NCBI RefSeq assembly: GCF_019453995.1
Contig: NZ_CP075587.1
Coordinates: 1,364,001 to 1,428,000, forward strand
Length of the DNA stretch: 64,000 nucleotides
Reading direction: 5' to 3'
Origin: Candidatus Rhabdochlamydia oedothoracis
GTDB lineage: Bacteria; Chlamydiota; Chlamydiia; Chlamydiales; Rhabdochlamydiaceae
Shown: piece by piece, positions 8,822 to 17,449 of the stretch
How the letters are laid out: the number at the start of each line of letters is the position of its first letter
Numbering within the stretch: the stretch's first letter is position 1
Position numbers and translations under genes: made by a program
The notes under the pieces: model-generated
Databases searched by the model: none
What the model saw: only the letters and a program-made list of their open reading frames with translations
What the model was told of the DNA's origin: nothing

Positions 8822-9273
8822 TGGACCCGTTTGCTCAATTGTTAAACGATTTAAGCCTATTATTGGATACGCATCTCTCCCCTGATAAACGAGGAGCCTG
8901 TAAACTTAACATAGAGGATACCTTGCATGTGCAGCTAGAGCCGGATGCTACCCGAGAAAAACTCCTCTTCTTTTGCTTTATCTCTGAAGTTCCTCCTGGA
9001 AAATTTCGCGAAAATGTCTTAAGAGATGCGCTGAAAGCCAATGCAGATCCTAGTACACCGGGAACACTTGGATTTTCTGAACGCAATAATCAATTGGTTT
9101 TATTTGCTAACCTTAATTTCCCTTCTTTAACAGCAAAAGAGGTTTTAGATTTTCTTCACCTATTTATGGCAAAAGCTCAAGTCTGGAAACAAGCCATTGC
9201 AACAGGCCAAACTAGTAACCTTTGTCCTGAACCCCTACAAAAACCACTAAGCCCCTTTGATATAAAACCTTAA
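8818..9273 (+). CDS. scc1: CesT/SycE-family type III secretion chaperone (Scc1-like)
   Basis: 151 residues, acidic, with the alternating alpha-beta pattern of class I secretion chaperones. An N-terminal helix (FAQLLNDLSLLLDTHL) is followed by strands with ADATREKLLFFCF-like hydrophobics and a second helix (FPSLTAKEVLDFLHLFM). The ATG at 8818 overlaps the copN TGA; a second ATG three bases later is equally possible. The chlamydial gene in this position (Scc1, about 146 residues) works with Scc4 to chaperone CopN, so the same partner is inferred. Sequence identity in this family is low and the call rests largely on size and context. Confidence 0.78.
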   Translation: MMDPFAQLLNDLSLLLDTHLSPDKRGACKLNIEDTLHVQLEPDATREKLLFFCFISEVPPGKFRENVLRDALKANADPSTPGTLGFSERNNQLVLFANLNFPSLTAKEVLDFLHLFMAKAQVWKQAIATGQTSNLCPEPLQKPLSPFDIKP

Positions 9274-9279
9274 AAACCT

Positions 9280-10878
9280 ATGAATCCCCTCTCTTCTATT
9301 ACAGGTAAACAGTGGGAAAAAGTTGCTGTTAAACACCACCATGGAATCAATTTACTCCTCTCTGCCCTGCACAGTGCACAAAGCTGTGGGATTGGTGAGT
9401 TTTTCGATCTTATTCCTATCATTGATTGGTGTAAACAGATAGGATTTGATGTGATTCAGCTACTTCCTTTAAATACCACGGACAATGATCCTAGCCCCTA
9501 TAACCCCAACTCCTCCTGTGCTTTGAGCTTTATCTATCTCTCCTTATACGCCCTTCCGTTTATGGAAAAGATCCCAGATCTCAAAGAAAAACTCATAGAT
9601 TTTCATAAGTTTAACTTAAGTCCTAAGGTATCTCATGCGGATGTATTAGCTCATAAACTACTTTGGTTACGCGCTTATTTTGATGGGGTAGGAACTGAAA
9701 TTACAAACAGTCCTGCGTTCTTGCAATTTTGCGAGGAAAATCATTGGGTACAATCTTATGCTCTATTTAAGATCTTAAAAGATCAATTAGGCAACACTCC
9801 CTGTACTACGTGGCCACAAGAATTGCAACTTCTATCTAAAGAAAAACGGGAAGAATTACTTGCTAAGCATCGCTTGGAAATACTTTTTTACACTCTTTTA
9901 CAGTTTCTCTGTTATGAGCAACTAAAAAAAGTAAAAACCCATGCAGATGAATGTCATGTTTTATTGATGGGGGATATTCCTATTTTAATTAGCAAAGAAA
10001 GCGTTGATGTATGGCAATATCCAGAATATTTTGATCTTAACTTTGCAGCAGGAGCTCCTCCTGATCTATTTAACCTAGATGGGCAATATTGGGGCTTCCC
10101 TCTTTTTCGCTGGGATGCAATGCGCAAAAACCAGTTTGATTGGTGGATCAAACGTTTGAAATTTGCGGAGAATTTTTTTGACATTTTCCGTATTGACCAT
10201 GTTTTAGGATTTTTTCGCATTTGGGCTATTCCTTTAAATCACCCAGCTCAAGAGGGTTATTTTATTCCTGCAAATGAAGCACAAGCTTCTATACAAGGGC
10301 AAGAAATGCTCAAAACCCTTATTTCAAATACGACAATGCTCCCCATTGCAGAGGATTTAGGAGTTGTAGCTAGTTTTATACGTCCTTGCCTAGAAGAATT
10401 AGGCATTTGTGGCACTAAAGTGATGCGTTGGGAGAGAAAATGGGAAGAAGATGGCAGCTTTATTCCCTTTAAAGACTATACTCCGATCAGTTTAACCACG
10501 GTCTCTACTCATGATTCAGAAACACTCATATTATGGTGGCAAGAATCCCCTGAAGAAGCAAAACTCTTTGCAGCTACAAAAAACTGGGTGTACTCTCCTT
10601 TATTATCACAAAAGCAACGCTTAGAGATCTTATGGGATAGTCATCACACTCCTAGTCTATTTCACATCAATTTACTACAAGAGTATTTAAGCCTATTTCC
10701 TGCTCTAAGCTGGGATAATCCTCTAGAGGACCGCATCAATATCCCTGGCAAGGTGTTATCTACAAACTGGACTTTTCGCTTTCGCCCTTCTGTAGAAACT
10801 CTGATCTCTCATCAAGGGCTTAGTTCTATCTTGCAAAATTTAGCATTCTCTACAGCTCCTCCTACAGAGGTCCTATGA
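9280..10878 (+). CDS. malQ: 4-alpha-glucanotransferase (amylomaltase)
   Basis: 532 residues, GH77 family. The catalytic nucleophile lies in FRIDHVLGFFRIW, the acid/base Glu in AEDLG and the transition-state Asp in STHDSETL. The N-terminal GINLLLSALHSAQSCGIGEF segment is the typical barrel start. The enzyme disproportionates maltodextrins and, in Chlamydiales, serves glycogen metabolism. It starts six bases after the chaperone stop, so it is co-transcribed with the secretion genes, the same order as CT087-CT088 in C. trachomatis as I recall. Its stop overlaps the next ATG (10875) by four bases. Confidence 0.95.
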   Translation: MNPLSSITGKQWEKVAVKHHHGINLLLSALHSAQSCGIGEFFDLIPIIDWCKQIGFDVIQLLPLNTTDNDPSPYNPNSSCALSFIYLSLYALPFMEKIPDLKEKLIDFHKFNLSPKVSHADVLAHKLLWLRAYFDGVGTEITNSPAFLQFCEENHWVQSYALFKILKDQLGNTPCTTWPQELQLLSKEKREELLAKHRLEILFYTLLQFLCYEQLKKVKTHADECHVLLMGDIPILISKESVDVWQYPEYFDLNFAAGAPPDLFNLDGQYWGFPLFRWDAMRKNQFDWWIKRLKFAENFFDIFRIDHVLGFFRIWAIPLNHPAQEGYFIPANEAQASIQGQEMLKTLISNTTMLPIAEDLGVVASFIRPCLEELGICGTKVMRWERKWEEDGSFIPFKDYTPISLTTVSTHDSETLILWWQESPEEAKLFAATKNWVYSPLLSQKQRLEILWDSHHTPSLFHINLLQEYLSLFPALSWDNPLEDRINIPGKVLSTNWTFRFRPSVETLISHQGLSSILQNLAFSTAPPTEVL

Positions 10879-12386
10879 AAATTCTTGTATTTTTTTTTCT
10901 TATCAGCGGTTTCTATGGACATACTAATCAACTTAAAGCGTTGTATAATAGCCTAGATCCTAAATCTGTCATGCAGCATGTGGCTTTTTATGAGCTCTAC
11001 CCAGATTCCAAAGAAGGACAAGCAGCGCTTAAGCGCGCTTGGCAGCTCTTAAGTCAAGGAACACTTCATCAACAAAATACACCATTAACTAACCTTGATC
11101 TCAAAGAAATTATCTCTCTGATTACCAGACAATCCTTTGAACCAAACGTAATGCTCAACCAAGAACAACTCCAGCTAATTCAAGCCATTGCTCATAATTT
11201 AGCCAACCGCAAGAAAAAAGGTGTATCTCTTACCTGTAAAGAAGATGTCCTTAAAACCCCTTCAGAAGAAATCGATCTTGCGCGAGCATTGTTGCTTTTT
11301 CAATCAGACAGGGAAAATCTGGAGTATATTAAACAATATGAAACCATGTTAGATCTCATGGCTCTTCAGGTTTTAACACGCCTCTCTCCCGATTCTTCCG
11401 ACTTAGAAAAGATCCGTGCATTAAATGACTTTATCTTCCAACAAATGCAATTTCGGTTCCCTCCCCATTCTTTACATGCACAAGATATCGATCTATATAC
11501 TTTTCTACCTTCTGTGCTAGATAATCGCCAAGGAGTATGCTTAGGGGTTTCCATTCTCTACTTATGTTTAGCCCAAAGATTAGATCTTTATTTAGACATT
11601 ATTACTCCCCCTGGTCACATCTACCTGAGCTATCCCGATAAAGAACGTGTGATTAATATTGAAACAACTTCTAGAGGTATTGATCTACCTTCCGAGGATT
11701 ATCTAGGAATTAATAACCGTATTTTACAAAAACGCACGATTAAAGAAGTTATCGGTTTAGCTTTTATCAACCAAGCGTCTGTATTCTGGCAAAAAGATGA
11801 TTATCAACAAGCCATAAACCTATATAAAAAAGCCCAATTATTTTTACCTCAAGACCCCCTACTTAAAATGTTTCTAGGAATCAACTATCTATTGATAGGA
11901 GAAAAAGCACAGGGAAAGAAAATATTACAAGAAATTCGAAATCTGACTTTTGAAGAATCTGTATCCGCTGAAACAATTCCAGAAGATTACTTAAAAAAAA
12001 GAATAGATGAGGAAGGTATTCGCGCTGTGTTCTTAAACGTTGATGAAACCAGAGATTCCATCATACGTAAACAAAAAACGTTAAAAGAAGTGCTAAAGCG
12101 GTTCCCTAAATACCGCGCTGGAATTTTTCAATTAGCCACCACCTGGCTACAACTCAATCGCTCGATGGAAGCTATGCAAACACTAGAGACCTACTATGCA
12201 TTAGATCCGACCAATGCTACCGTTGCTTATTATTTAACCATCCTATCTCTACAGCGCCTTGATTTTAATCAAGCTTGGAAATATTGGCATCAAGCCAATA
12301 GACTGACTCTAGAAAGAAATCATCGCCCTAAAGTGCTTAAAGAACTACACGTTCATTTAAAGAGGCTCTGTCCGGATCCTCTATAG
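10875..12386 (+). CDS. Exported transglutaminase-like (SirB1-type) protein with TPR repeats
   Basis: 503 residues. A hydrophobic N-terminus (MKILVFFFLISGFYG) suggests a signal peptide. The centre carries a transglutaminase-like core: a Cys in RQGVCLGVS (about 222), a His in PPGHIYL (about 248) and a following acidic or Asn position in INIETT, the arrangement of the SirB1/transglutaminase-like superfamily. From about 300 onward there are TPR helices (DYQQAINLYKKAQLFLPQD, then GIFQLATTWLQLNRSMEAM). Function unknown; a peptidase or scaffold is possible. Start overlap with malQ implies translational coupling. No recognisable terminator follows; the next 100 bases hold only weak reading frames. 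Confidence 0.78.
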   Translation: MKILVFFFLISGFYGHTNQLKALYNSLDPKSVMQHVAFYELYPDSKEGQAALKRAWQLLSQGTLHQQNTPLTNLDLKEIISLITRQSFEPNVMLNQEQLQLIQAIAHNLANRKKKGVSLTCKEDVLKTPSEEIDLARALLLFQSDRENLEYIKQYETMLDLMALQVLTRLSPDSSDLEKIRALNDFIFQQMQFRFPPHSLHAQDIDLYTFLPSVLDNRQGVCLGVSILYLCLAQRLDLYLDIITPPGHIYLSYPDKERVINIETTSRGIDLPSEDYLGINNRILQKRTIKEVIGLAFINQASVFWQKDDYQQAINLYKKAQLFLPQDPLLKMFLGINYLLIGEKAQGKKILQEIRNLTFEESVSAETIPEDYLKKRIDEEGIRAVFLNVDETRDSIIRKQKTLKEVLKRFPKYRAGIFQLATTWLQLNRSMEAMQTLETYYALDPTNATVAYYLTILSLQRLDFNQAWKYWHQANRLTLERNHRPKVLKELHVHLKRLCPDPL

Positions 12387-12486
12387 AAATTTACAGATCA
12401 ATCGAATTCTTCTAGGTCGTTTTGGATTTTTGTAGTATTTGTAACACTTACGTCCTTATCCAAGTTCATTTCCTTAGCCTAGTTAT

Positions 12487-12527
12487 ACATGCCATAATTG
12501 CACACAAAGAAGGGGTTGCTCCTTAAA
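12487..12527 (+). mobile_element. IS110 left-end remnant
   Basis: These bases repeat, nearly exactly, the start of the leader upstream of the IS110 transposase at 28893-28930 (GCCATAATTGCACA then GAAGGGGTTGCTCCTTAAA). The copy stops where IS982 begins, so only the outer tip remains. The stretch 12387-12486 has no supported gene; a 23-codon minus-strand frame there may be the tail of a lost gene. Confidence 0.55.
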
Positions 12528-13134
12528 ACCTCAGTGTTGAGTTTAATTAACTAAGAATAGAAAAGATAAGACAAAAAAGCAGTGCAAAAAGACCTCTTAA
12601 TGAGGTACAAGTTCATTTGCGAAAAAACAACAACAAAAAGAGGCCAAAAATGGAAAAGCTTGTCGAATTATACTGCTCTAATAGAGGATTTTTGGAAGGA
12701 TTTTAACAAGCAACGGGAGCAACATTTAATTACCAAAGGAAAATTCTCAAGAGGCCCTAAGGGGAAAATGTCTATTCCTGAAATGATGACAATATCTATT
12801 TTGTTTCACCAATCAAACTACAGGAATTTCAAACACTTCTATTGCATTTATGTAATGGTTCATCTCCGTAAAGAGTTTCCTACTCTTATTAGCTACAGCA
12901 GATTTGTTTAACTTGTAAAAAATCTTTTTATCCCCCTATTCGCTTATCTTTTACATAACAAAGGTAAAATTACTGAAATTAGCTTTATTGACTCAACAAA
13001 GCTACAAGCTTGCCATAACAAAAGAATTAGGAGAAATAAAGTTTTTGCAAGATTTGCAAAAATGGGAAAAACAGGAGCAGGATGGTTCTTGGGAATTAAA
13101 CTTCATTTAATTATCAATGAAGTAGGGAAGTCTT
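12528..13134 (+). pseudogene. IS982-family transposase remnant
   Basis: It begins with the IS982-like terminal AACCTCAGTGTTGAGTTTAA. A 109-codon frame (12582-12911) carries the IS982 N-terminus, with SIPEMMTISILFHQSNYRNFK and FPTLISYSRFV. A stop after SRFV interrupts it, and the same frame resumes with the catalytic-core start ISFIDSTKLQACHNKRI and GAGWFLGIKLHLIIN. The match ends abruptly at about 13134, where an IS30 fragment is joined. The element is therefore truncated, carries a stop codon and is inactive. The family call rests on these motifs. Confidence 0.72.
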
Positions 13135-13608
13135 TGGTAGAAAGAACTTCCAAGCTAAATTAAGCTCGCCAAAGTTTCTCATAAAACTGCAGAGGAAGTA
13201 AGTCAAGCGTTAATTGAACAATTTAAACCTATCAAAGATTTTGTACACACATTAACAGCAGACAACGGAAAAGAATTTGCCTATCACCAAATGGTTAGTT
13301 TCGAGCTAGAGACAGACTTCTACTTTGCAACGCCCTACCATTCTTGTGAAAGAGGCTTAAATGAGCATACAAACGGACTAGTTAGGCAATATTTTCCTAA
13401 AACACAAAGCTTTTTAGATACGACTTCCAAGGATATGGAAAGGGTAGAAACTTATACTAAATAACAGACCTAGAAAGGCTCTCAACTTCGAAACTCCACT
13501 AGAAGTGTTTAGGAGATTATCTACAAACATGCTATGCTCGGGTGCACAATAGATGTTTTTTCAAGTATTTATATGTTCTTTTTTGTGCACTTCGAGGTTG
13601 AAAGGGCC
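13135..13608 (+). pseudogene. IS30 3'-end fragment (defective copy)
   Basis: Near-identical to the last 420 bases of the intact IS30 transposase gene (57150-57567) and its right terminal repeat, ending TTGAAAGGGCC at 13608. The frame is broken by an early stop near 13160 and a small insertion near 13452. It shares three private differences with the fragment at 28719-28889, so both derive from one defective copy. 13609-13806 is AT-rich and holds no gene apart from the leader of the next one. Confidence 0.85.
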
Positions 13609-13806
13609 CATTTTAAACTCCGGTTATTTTTAAAAAAGCAAGAAAGTTATATGATGTAAATATATTTTAAGTTCATGCAATTCTAAAATAACTTTAACTT
13701 AACAGTCTACGGACCTTACTTTATGAATCGAATAAATTTTTGTTGAAAAAGCCCCTTAAAATAAGGTACAAGAAAATAAGGCCAAAAACAAAGAGAGGTT
13801 TTCTAT

Positions 13807-14280
13807 ATGTATTTTTTTCTTTTAAGCAGTTTAGTGTGCATTCCCTGTTTGTTATGTGCAAATATCATATTAGATGAGGCTATGAACCCAGAAGATCAGC
13901 GTAAAACCGGTATAATAAAGTTAAATCGCAAACAAAAACTGGCTTTAGAAGCTTGGTTGAATGATCATTTTATAGCTAAAGGAGAACGTACCTCTCAAGA
14001 TAAAGAACCTCTTTCTCTATCAATTAACATAGACAACGGACAAAAGTTACAACTTTCCGATGGTTCTATCTGGGAAGTACACCCTCAGGATGTTGATATT
14101 TCTGCAGTTTGGATTACCCCCTTCCCTTTACAAATAGAGAAAAGCACTAATCCTGCCTATCCATTTTTATTGAAAAATACAAGAACTCAAATGAGCGTAA
14201 GAGCTAGAAAAAGCAGCTCTAACCCTATGCTAAAACCAAAGGAACCTGTAAGAAAGAATACTATGCCTTATCAGGGATAA
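13807..14280 (+). CDS. Small exported hypothetical protein
   Basis: 157 residues with a clear signal peptide (hydrophobic FFLLSSLVCIPCLLCA, cleavage after about residue 19 or lipid attachment at an upstream Cys). The mature part is hydrophilic and contains a beta-rich segment LQLSDGSIWEVHPQDVDISAVW, reminiscent of small chlamydial conserved secreted proteins, followed by a basic Lys/Arg/Pro tail. The start is supported by GAGAGG 8 bases upstream. It is the only intact gene in a 2.5-kb IS graveyard. No family recognised; periplasmic or outer-envelope location is inferred from the signal alone. Confidence 0.68.
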   Translation: MYFFLLSSLVCIPCLLCANIILDEAMNPEDQRKTGIIKLNRKQKLALEAWLNDHFIAKGERTSQDKEPLSLSINIDNGQKLQLSDGSIWEVHPQDVDISAVWITPFPLQIEKSTNPAYPFLLKNTRTQMSVRARKSSSNPMLKPKEPVRKNTMPYQG

Positions 14281-14321
14281 GTTTAAAATAAGAGATTTTA
14301 ATTAATAGACCTCTTGCTTAG

Positions 14322-14905
14322 TTAAATAAAAATTTCATAATTGTAGATTCCAGCAATAAGATTGAACCGTAAACCAAACCTTTTTCTTCTGTTCCTATAT
14401 TTGCCACTGAAAATTTTACATCTTTTTAGACTGCCAATCACGTTTTCATTAACAACTCGCTCAGAGGAAATCTCTTGATTCTGCTTTTTATCTTTGTCTT
14501 TTTTTGGGGACGCTCTATAGGTGTTTCTGATGCATCTATAAGAATTACTTCGTATTCCATGTCTCTCTTAAGAAGAGCTTTTTTCCCAGGCTGTGAAAAC
14601 TTCTTGCTTTTAATCCATGTGTCTTCTACCTATCTGCAGGCTCGATAACATGCGCTTTCTCTCAGACCGTAACTACAACCTGTGTGAAAATACGTTCGAT
14701 ATTCTCTCAAATATTCTAAAGTCTTTAAAAGCTTGTCTTCTAGGCTTAAGTAAGCCTTTTCTCCTAGCTTTTCTCTATCTTTTGTTTTGCTCTTCCCATA
14801 AAATTAAGACCTTTTCTTCAAAAGTTTTTCGTTTCACTCCTGTTAGTCTTCTAAATTGCTCGGGTGAGAGTGATTGAAGTTCTAAGTAATTTTTCCTTTC
14901 CCTCC
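14322..14905 (-). pseudogene. Degraded IS5-superfamily transposase
   Basis: Read on the minus strand, scattered frames give the start of an HTH_Tnp_4/DDE_Tnp_4-type transposase (SLSPEQFRRLTGVKRKTFEE near 14850), the first catalytic block (EVILIDASETPIERP near 14540), and the C-terminus (ISSERVVNENVIGSLKRC, then GLRFNLIAGIYNYE ending at TAA 14322). Parts of the core are deleted and several stops and frameshifts separate the pieces. It differs from the IS5 elements at 45341-46200. The plus-strand frame at 14617-14877 is a shadow. Confidence 0.7.
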
Positions 14906-14955
14906 ATTTAGGAAAGAAGTATAGCAAAAATCTAATTACGCAAGAAGTCTAATCT

Positions 14956-16296
14956 CTAAGAGCTTAAGTCTTTGCCTTTATGCAAGGGATGCACAAGCTC
15001 GGCAATTTGCAAATCTCGTGGTTTTTTATCAATTTCCAATAATGGTTCCAAATCCACTTCTTCAGAGAGCAATTGTAAATCCTTAAACTTGCGCGCTGTT
15101 ACTAAAACACGAGTCTCTAAAGACCCCACTGCTTTATTATAGGATTCAACCGCTTGAGCCAAACTTTTACCCATTTTACACCAATGCCCTGTCATATCAA
15201 ACAATCTTTTATATAACTCTTGACCAAGTTCTCTTACCTTTTCTGATTGCTTGGATAAATTCTCCTGTCTCCAACCATAAAACACTGTACGCAAAAGTGC
15301 AATGAGGGTTGTTGGTGTTGCAATGATTACCCCTTGTTCTGCACCTACTTCAATTAAAGAAGGATCATTCTCAAGTGCTGCACTAAAAAAAGCTTCTGCT
15401 GGTAAAAACAAAATGACAAATTCAGGAGCGGGTTGAAAGTGCTCCCAATAACTCTTTTTACTCAATGCATTAACATGAGCTCTTATATGACGTGCATGAT
15501 CGCGAAATTTAGCTTCCTTAATCTTTTCGTCAGGATTGTACATAGCCTCTAAGTACGCTTCTAAAGGAACTTTGGCATCAATGATAATTTGTTTACCGCC
15601 GGGCAAGCGAACAAGAAGATCGGGCCTGATGCTTGTCTCTTCTGTAAATTTATGTTTTTGCTCGTAGAAGTCACAGTAGTTAAGCATACCAGCTAATTCA
15701 ACAATTCTCTTTAATTGCATCTCCCCCCATCTACCACGAGATTGCGGATTTTTCAACACTTGCACAAGATTAGCCGTTTCTGTTTTAAGTTGTTTTTCGC
15801 TATCGGTTAAGGCACGTACCTGTTCTTTAAAAACCTCTCGCTCAGATTTACGTTCATTTTCATATTTACGCATCTCTAGATCGAGCTTGACCAGGATTTC
15901 TTTAAAAGGCACAAGCATTTCTTCTACTGACTGTTTACGTTTATCTAAATCTGATTGGGCAGAGATACGCCATTTAGCAATTTCTGTTTCAGCAACAGAT
16001 AGAAACTGTTTGTTATTGTGCTCTAGTGCTTGAGAAGATAGCGATTGAAATAAAAGCTTAAAATGTTGTTCTGCTAGCTCCATGGCTTGTTGTCTTTCCT
16101 CAGAACTTTTTTGCTGCAACAAAAGCGTAAAAATCTCTTTTTCTTTTTCTTTTAATTGCAAATCTAAATTAGATACTTCTTCTGCTTTCTGCTGGGCTAA
16201 AGCTAAGGAAATCTCTAGTTTTTTTCGACTCATAAGAGCAAATAGCCAAAGTCCCCACCCAATAACAGCTAATGAAACGATGACAAGGTCCTTCAT
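14956..16296 (-). CDS. rmuC: RmuC-family DNA recombination protein
   Basis: 446 residues. An N-terminal membrane helix (residues 3-22) is followed by about 140 residues of coiled coil, then the RmuC nuclease-like domain, with GRWGEMQLKRIVELAGM, SIRPDLLVRLPGGKQIIIDAKVPLEAY (D and K of a PD-(D/E)XK-like core) and the closing helix region with VGSLETRVLVTARKF. RmuC limits recombination at inverted repeats in E. coli, which is relevant in so repeat-rich a region. The ATG overlaps the pssA stop by one base (TAATG), so the two genes are probably one operon. Confidence 0.93.
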   Translation of the reverse strand: MKDLVIVSLAVIGWGLWLFALMSRKKLEISLALAQQKAEEVSNLDLQLKEKEKEIFTLLLQQKSSEERQQAMELAEQHFKLLFQSLSSQALEHNNKQFLSVAETEIAKWRISAQSDLDKRKQSVEEMLVPFKEILVKLDLEMRKYENERKSEREVFKEQVRALTDSEKQLKTETANLVQVLKNPQSRGRWGEMQLKRIVELAGMLNYCDFYEQKHKFTEETSIRPDLLVRLPGGKQIIIDAKVPLEAYLEAMYNPDEKIKEAKFRDHARHIRAHVNALSKKSYWEHFQPAPEFVILFLPAEAFFSAALENDPSLIEVGAEQGVIIATPTTLIALLRTVFYGWRQENLSKQSEKVRELGQELYKRLFDMTGHWCKMGKSLAQAVESYNKAVGSLETRVLVTARKFKDLQLLSEEVDLEPLLEIDKKPRDLQIAELVHPLHKGKDLSS

Positions 16297-17117
16297 TAGT
16301 CCTCATGCTCGGGCTCGAAATCCACTAAAGTTTTTGATTTCCTGCCTGCAATCAAGCGGATAATCGATAAAGTCCATCCCAAAAGAATATAGCTCCATGT
16401 CACAATGGTTAACATGATCGGAAAGAAGTACAGCGTTCCATAAAAAATAAAAATAGCTGAGATAACAGTCCCAAAAACCAATTGAAAAGAAGGAACTCGA
16501 AAATGTAGAGCTTTGGAACTGGGAAATTTCCAACGACTTACCATAAAATACCCTAAAATAATCATTACAATGCTTAAGGTGATAGCATGCGCTTCTTCAG
16601 ATAGAGAAAAATAGTTATGGAAAAAATTAGATGCAAATAAAAAATTTAGAGAAACCGCGGCTAAAGCAGCAGCGGGAATGGGAAGGCCTGTAAAGTGTTT
16701 TTTTTCAGATAAAGCTTCTGCATTTGGTTCCGTTGTTTTTACATTAAAACGAACGAGTCGTAAAATACCGCAGATGGAATAGAGCATAGCACCTAAAACG
16801 GCTAAAAAAGACAATCCTGTTCCAGGCTCTAATGATAATGTTTTTAAAAGCAAAACAGAGGGGGCTACTCCAAAAGATATGGCGTCTGCTAATGAGTCAA
16901 AAATAAATCCAAATTCGCTCTCTGCTCGAAACGCGCGAGCAACAGCACCATCTAGCAAATCTGCAAAGGCCGCTACTAATAATAAAAGCACCGATATACG
17001 CAATACTTGAAATAATCCAGAACCGGGCTCTACCATGTTTACTTTAAAAATCACAAATAATCCACAAGCTAAACCAAAAGCTGTGATCATGTTGGGAATG
17101 AGATAAACCCTTCGCAT
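16296..17117 (-). CDS. pssA: CDP-diacylglycerol--serine O-phosphatidyltransferase
   Basis: 273 residues with about eight membrane helices. The CDP-alcohol phosphotransferase motif reads DGAVARAFRAESEFGFIFD, with its metal-binding Asp residues at about 56, 74 and 78. The type II PssA transfers phosphatidyl to serine, the entry to phosphatidylethanolamine. The start ATG 17115-17117 has GGAGG just upstream. Position beside nrdAB matches CT826-CT828 of C. trachomatis as I recall. Confidence 0.92.
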   Translation of the reverse strand: MRRVYLIPNMITAFGLACGLFVIFKVNMVEPGSGLFQVLRISVLLLLVAAFADLLDGAVARAFRAESEFGFIFDSLADAISFGVAPSVLLLKTLSLEPGTGLSFLAVLGAMLYSICGILRLVRFNVKTTEPNAEALSEKKHFTGLPIPAAALAAVSLNFLFASNFFHNYFSLSEEAHAITLSIVMIILGYFMVSRWKFPSSKALHFRVPSFQLVFGTVISAIFIFYGTLYFFPIMLTIVTWSYILLGWTLSIIRLIAGRKSKTLVDFEPEHED

Positions 17118-17276
17118 AACCCTCCTTTTTTAATCGTAAAATTGTTTTTCCCTTACATATAGAATCGTATCAGTTTCTTAGAATTGTTGCACTCTAATCA
17201 CTTAAGTTCTTTGTTTAGAAAAGCATAAAAATAACTTTTTAAAAAGTATATTTTTTACTAGACAAGTAGCTTTTAG

Positions 17277-17322
17277 CTACTATATATGGTGTGCATGACT
17301 CAAATAAACTACCATATGTAGT
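17277..17322 (+). promoter_or_regulatory. Candidate tandem NrdR boxes upstream of nrdA
   Basis: Box 1 (17277-17292) reads, on the minus strand, ACACCATATATAGTAG, 14 of 16 positions matching the palindromic NrdR pattern ACAC-N-ATATATAGTGT. Box 2 (17308-17322) is ACTACCATATGTAGT with perfect ACTAC/GTAGT arms. The centres are about 31 bp apart, the three-turn spacing typical of NrdR operators. NrdR represses ribonucleotide reductase genes when dATP is high and is known to act on nrdAB in Chlamydia. A possible -10 (TAGTAT, 17319-17324) lies within box 2. The rest of 17118-17449 is AT-rich and otherwise unremarkable. Confidence 0.6.
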
Positions 17323-17385
17323 ATAAAGATCTTTTATTTTTTAGACTTCGCTGTAATTGCTTAAAACGTTAATCTAGGAGCCATA

Positions 17386-17427
17386 ATGAGAAAGACCCAA
17401 GATCCTAACATCTTTATAAAAAACTAA
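17386..17427 (+). CDS. Possible 13-residue leader peptide before nrdA
   Basis: An ATG six bases after a strong TAGGAG opens a 13-codon frame, MRKTQDPNIFIKN, ending TAA 23 bases before the nrdA ATG. The Shine-Dalgarno is better than that of nrdA itself. It may be a leader peptide, a translational-coupling device, or chance. Confidence 0.35.
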   Translation: MRKTQDPNIFIKN

Positions 17428-17449
17428 AACACTTGGAGCAAAAAAATAT

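Noticed and set aside
14617-14877. Plus-strand 86-codon frame
   Set aside because: It runs antisense to recognisable fragments of a decayed transposase.
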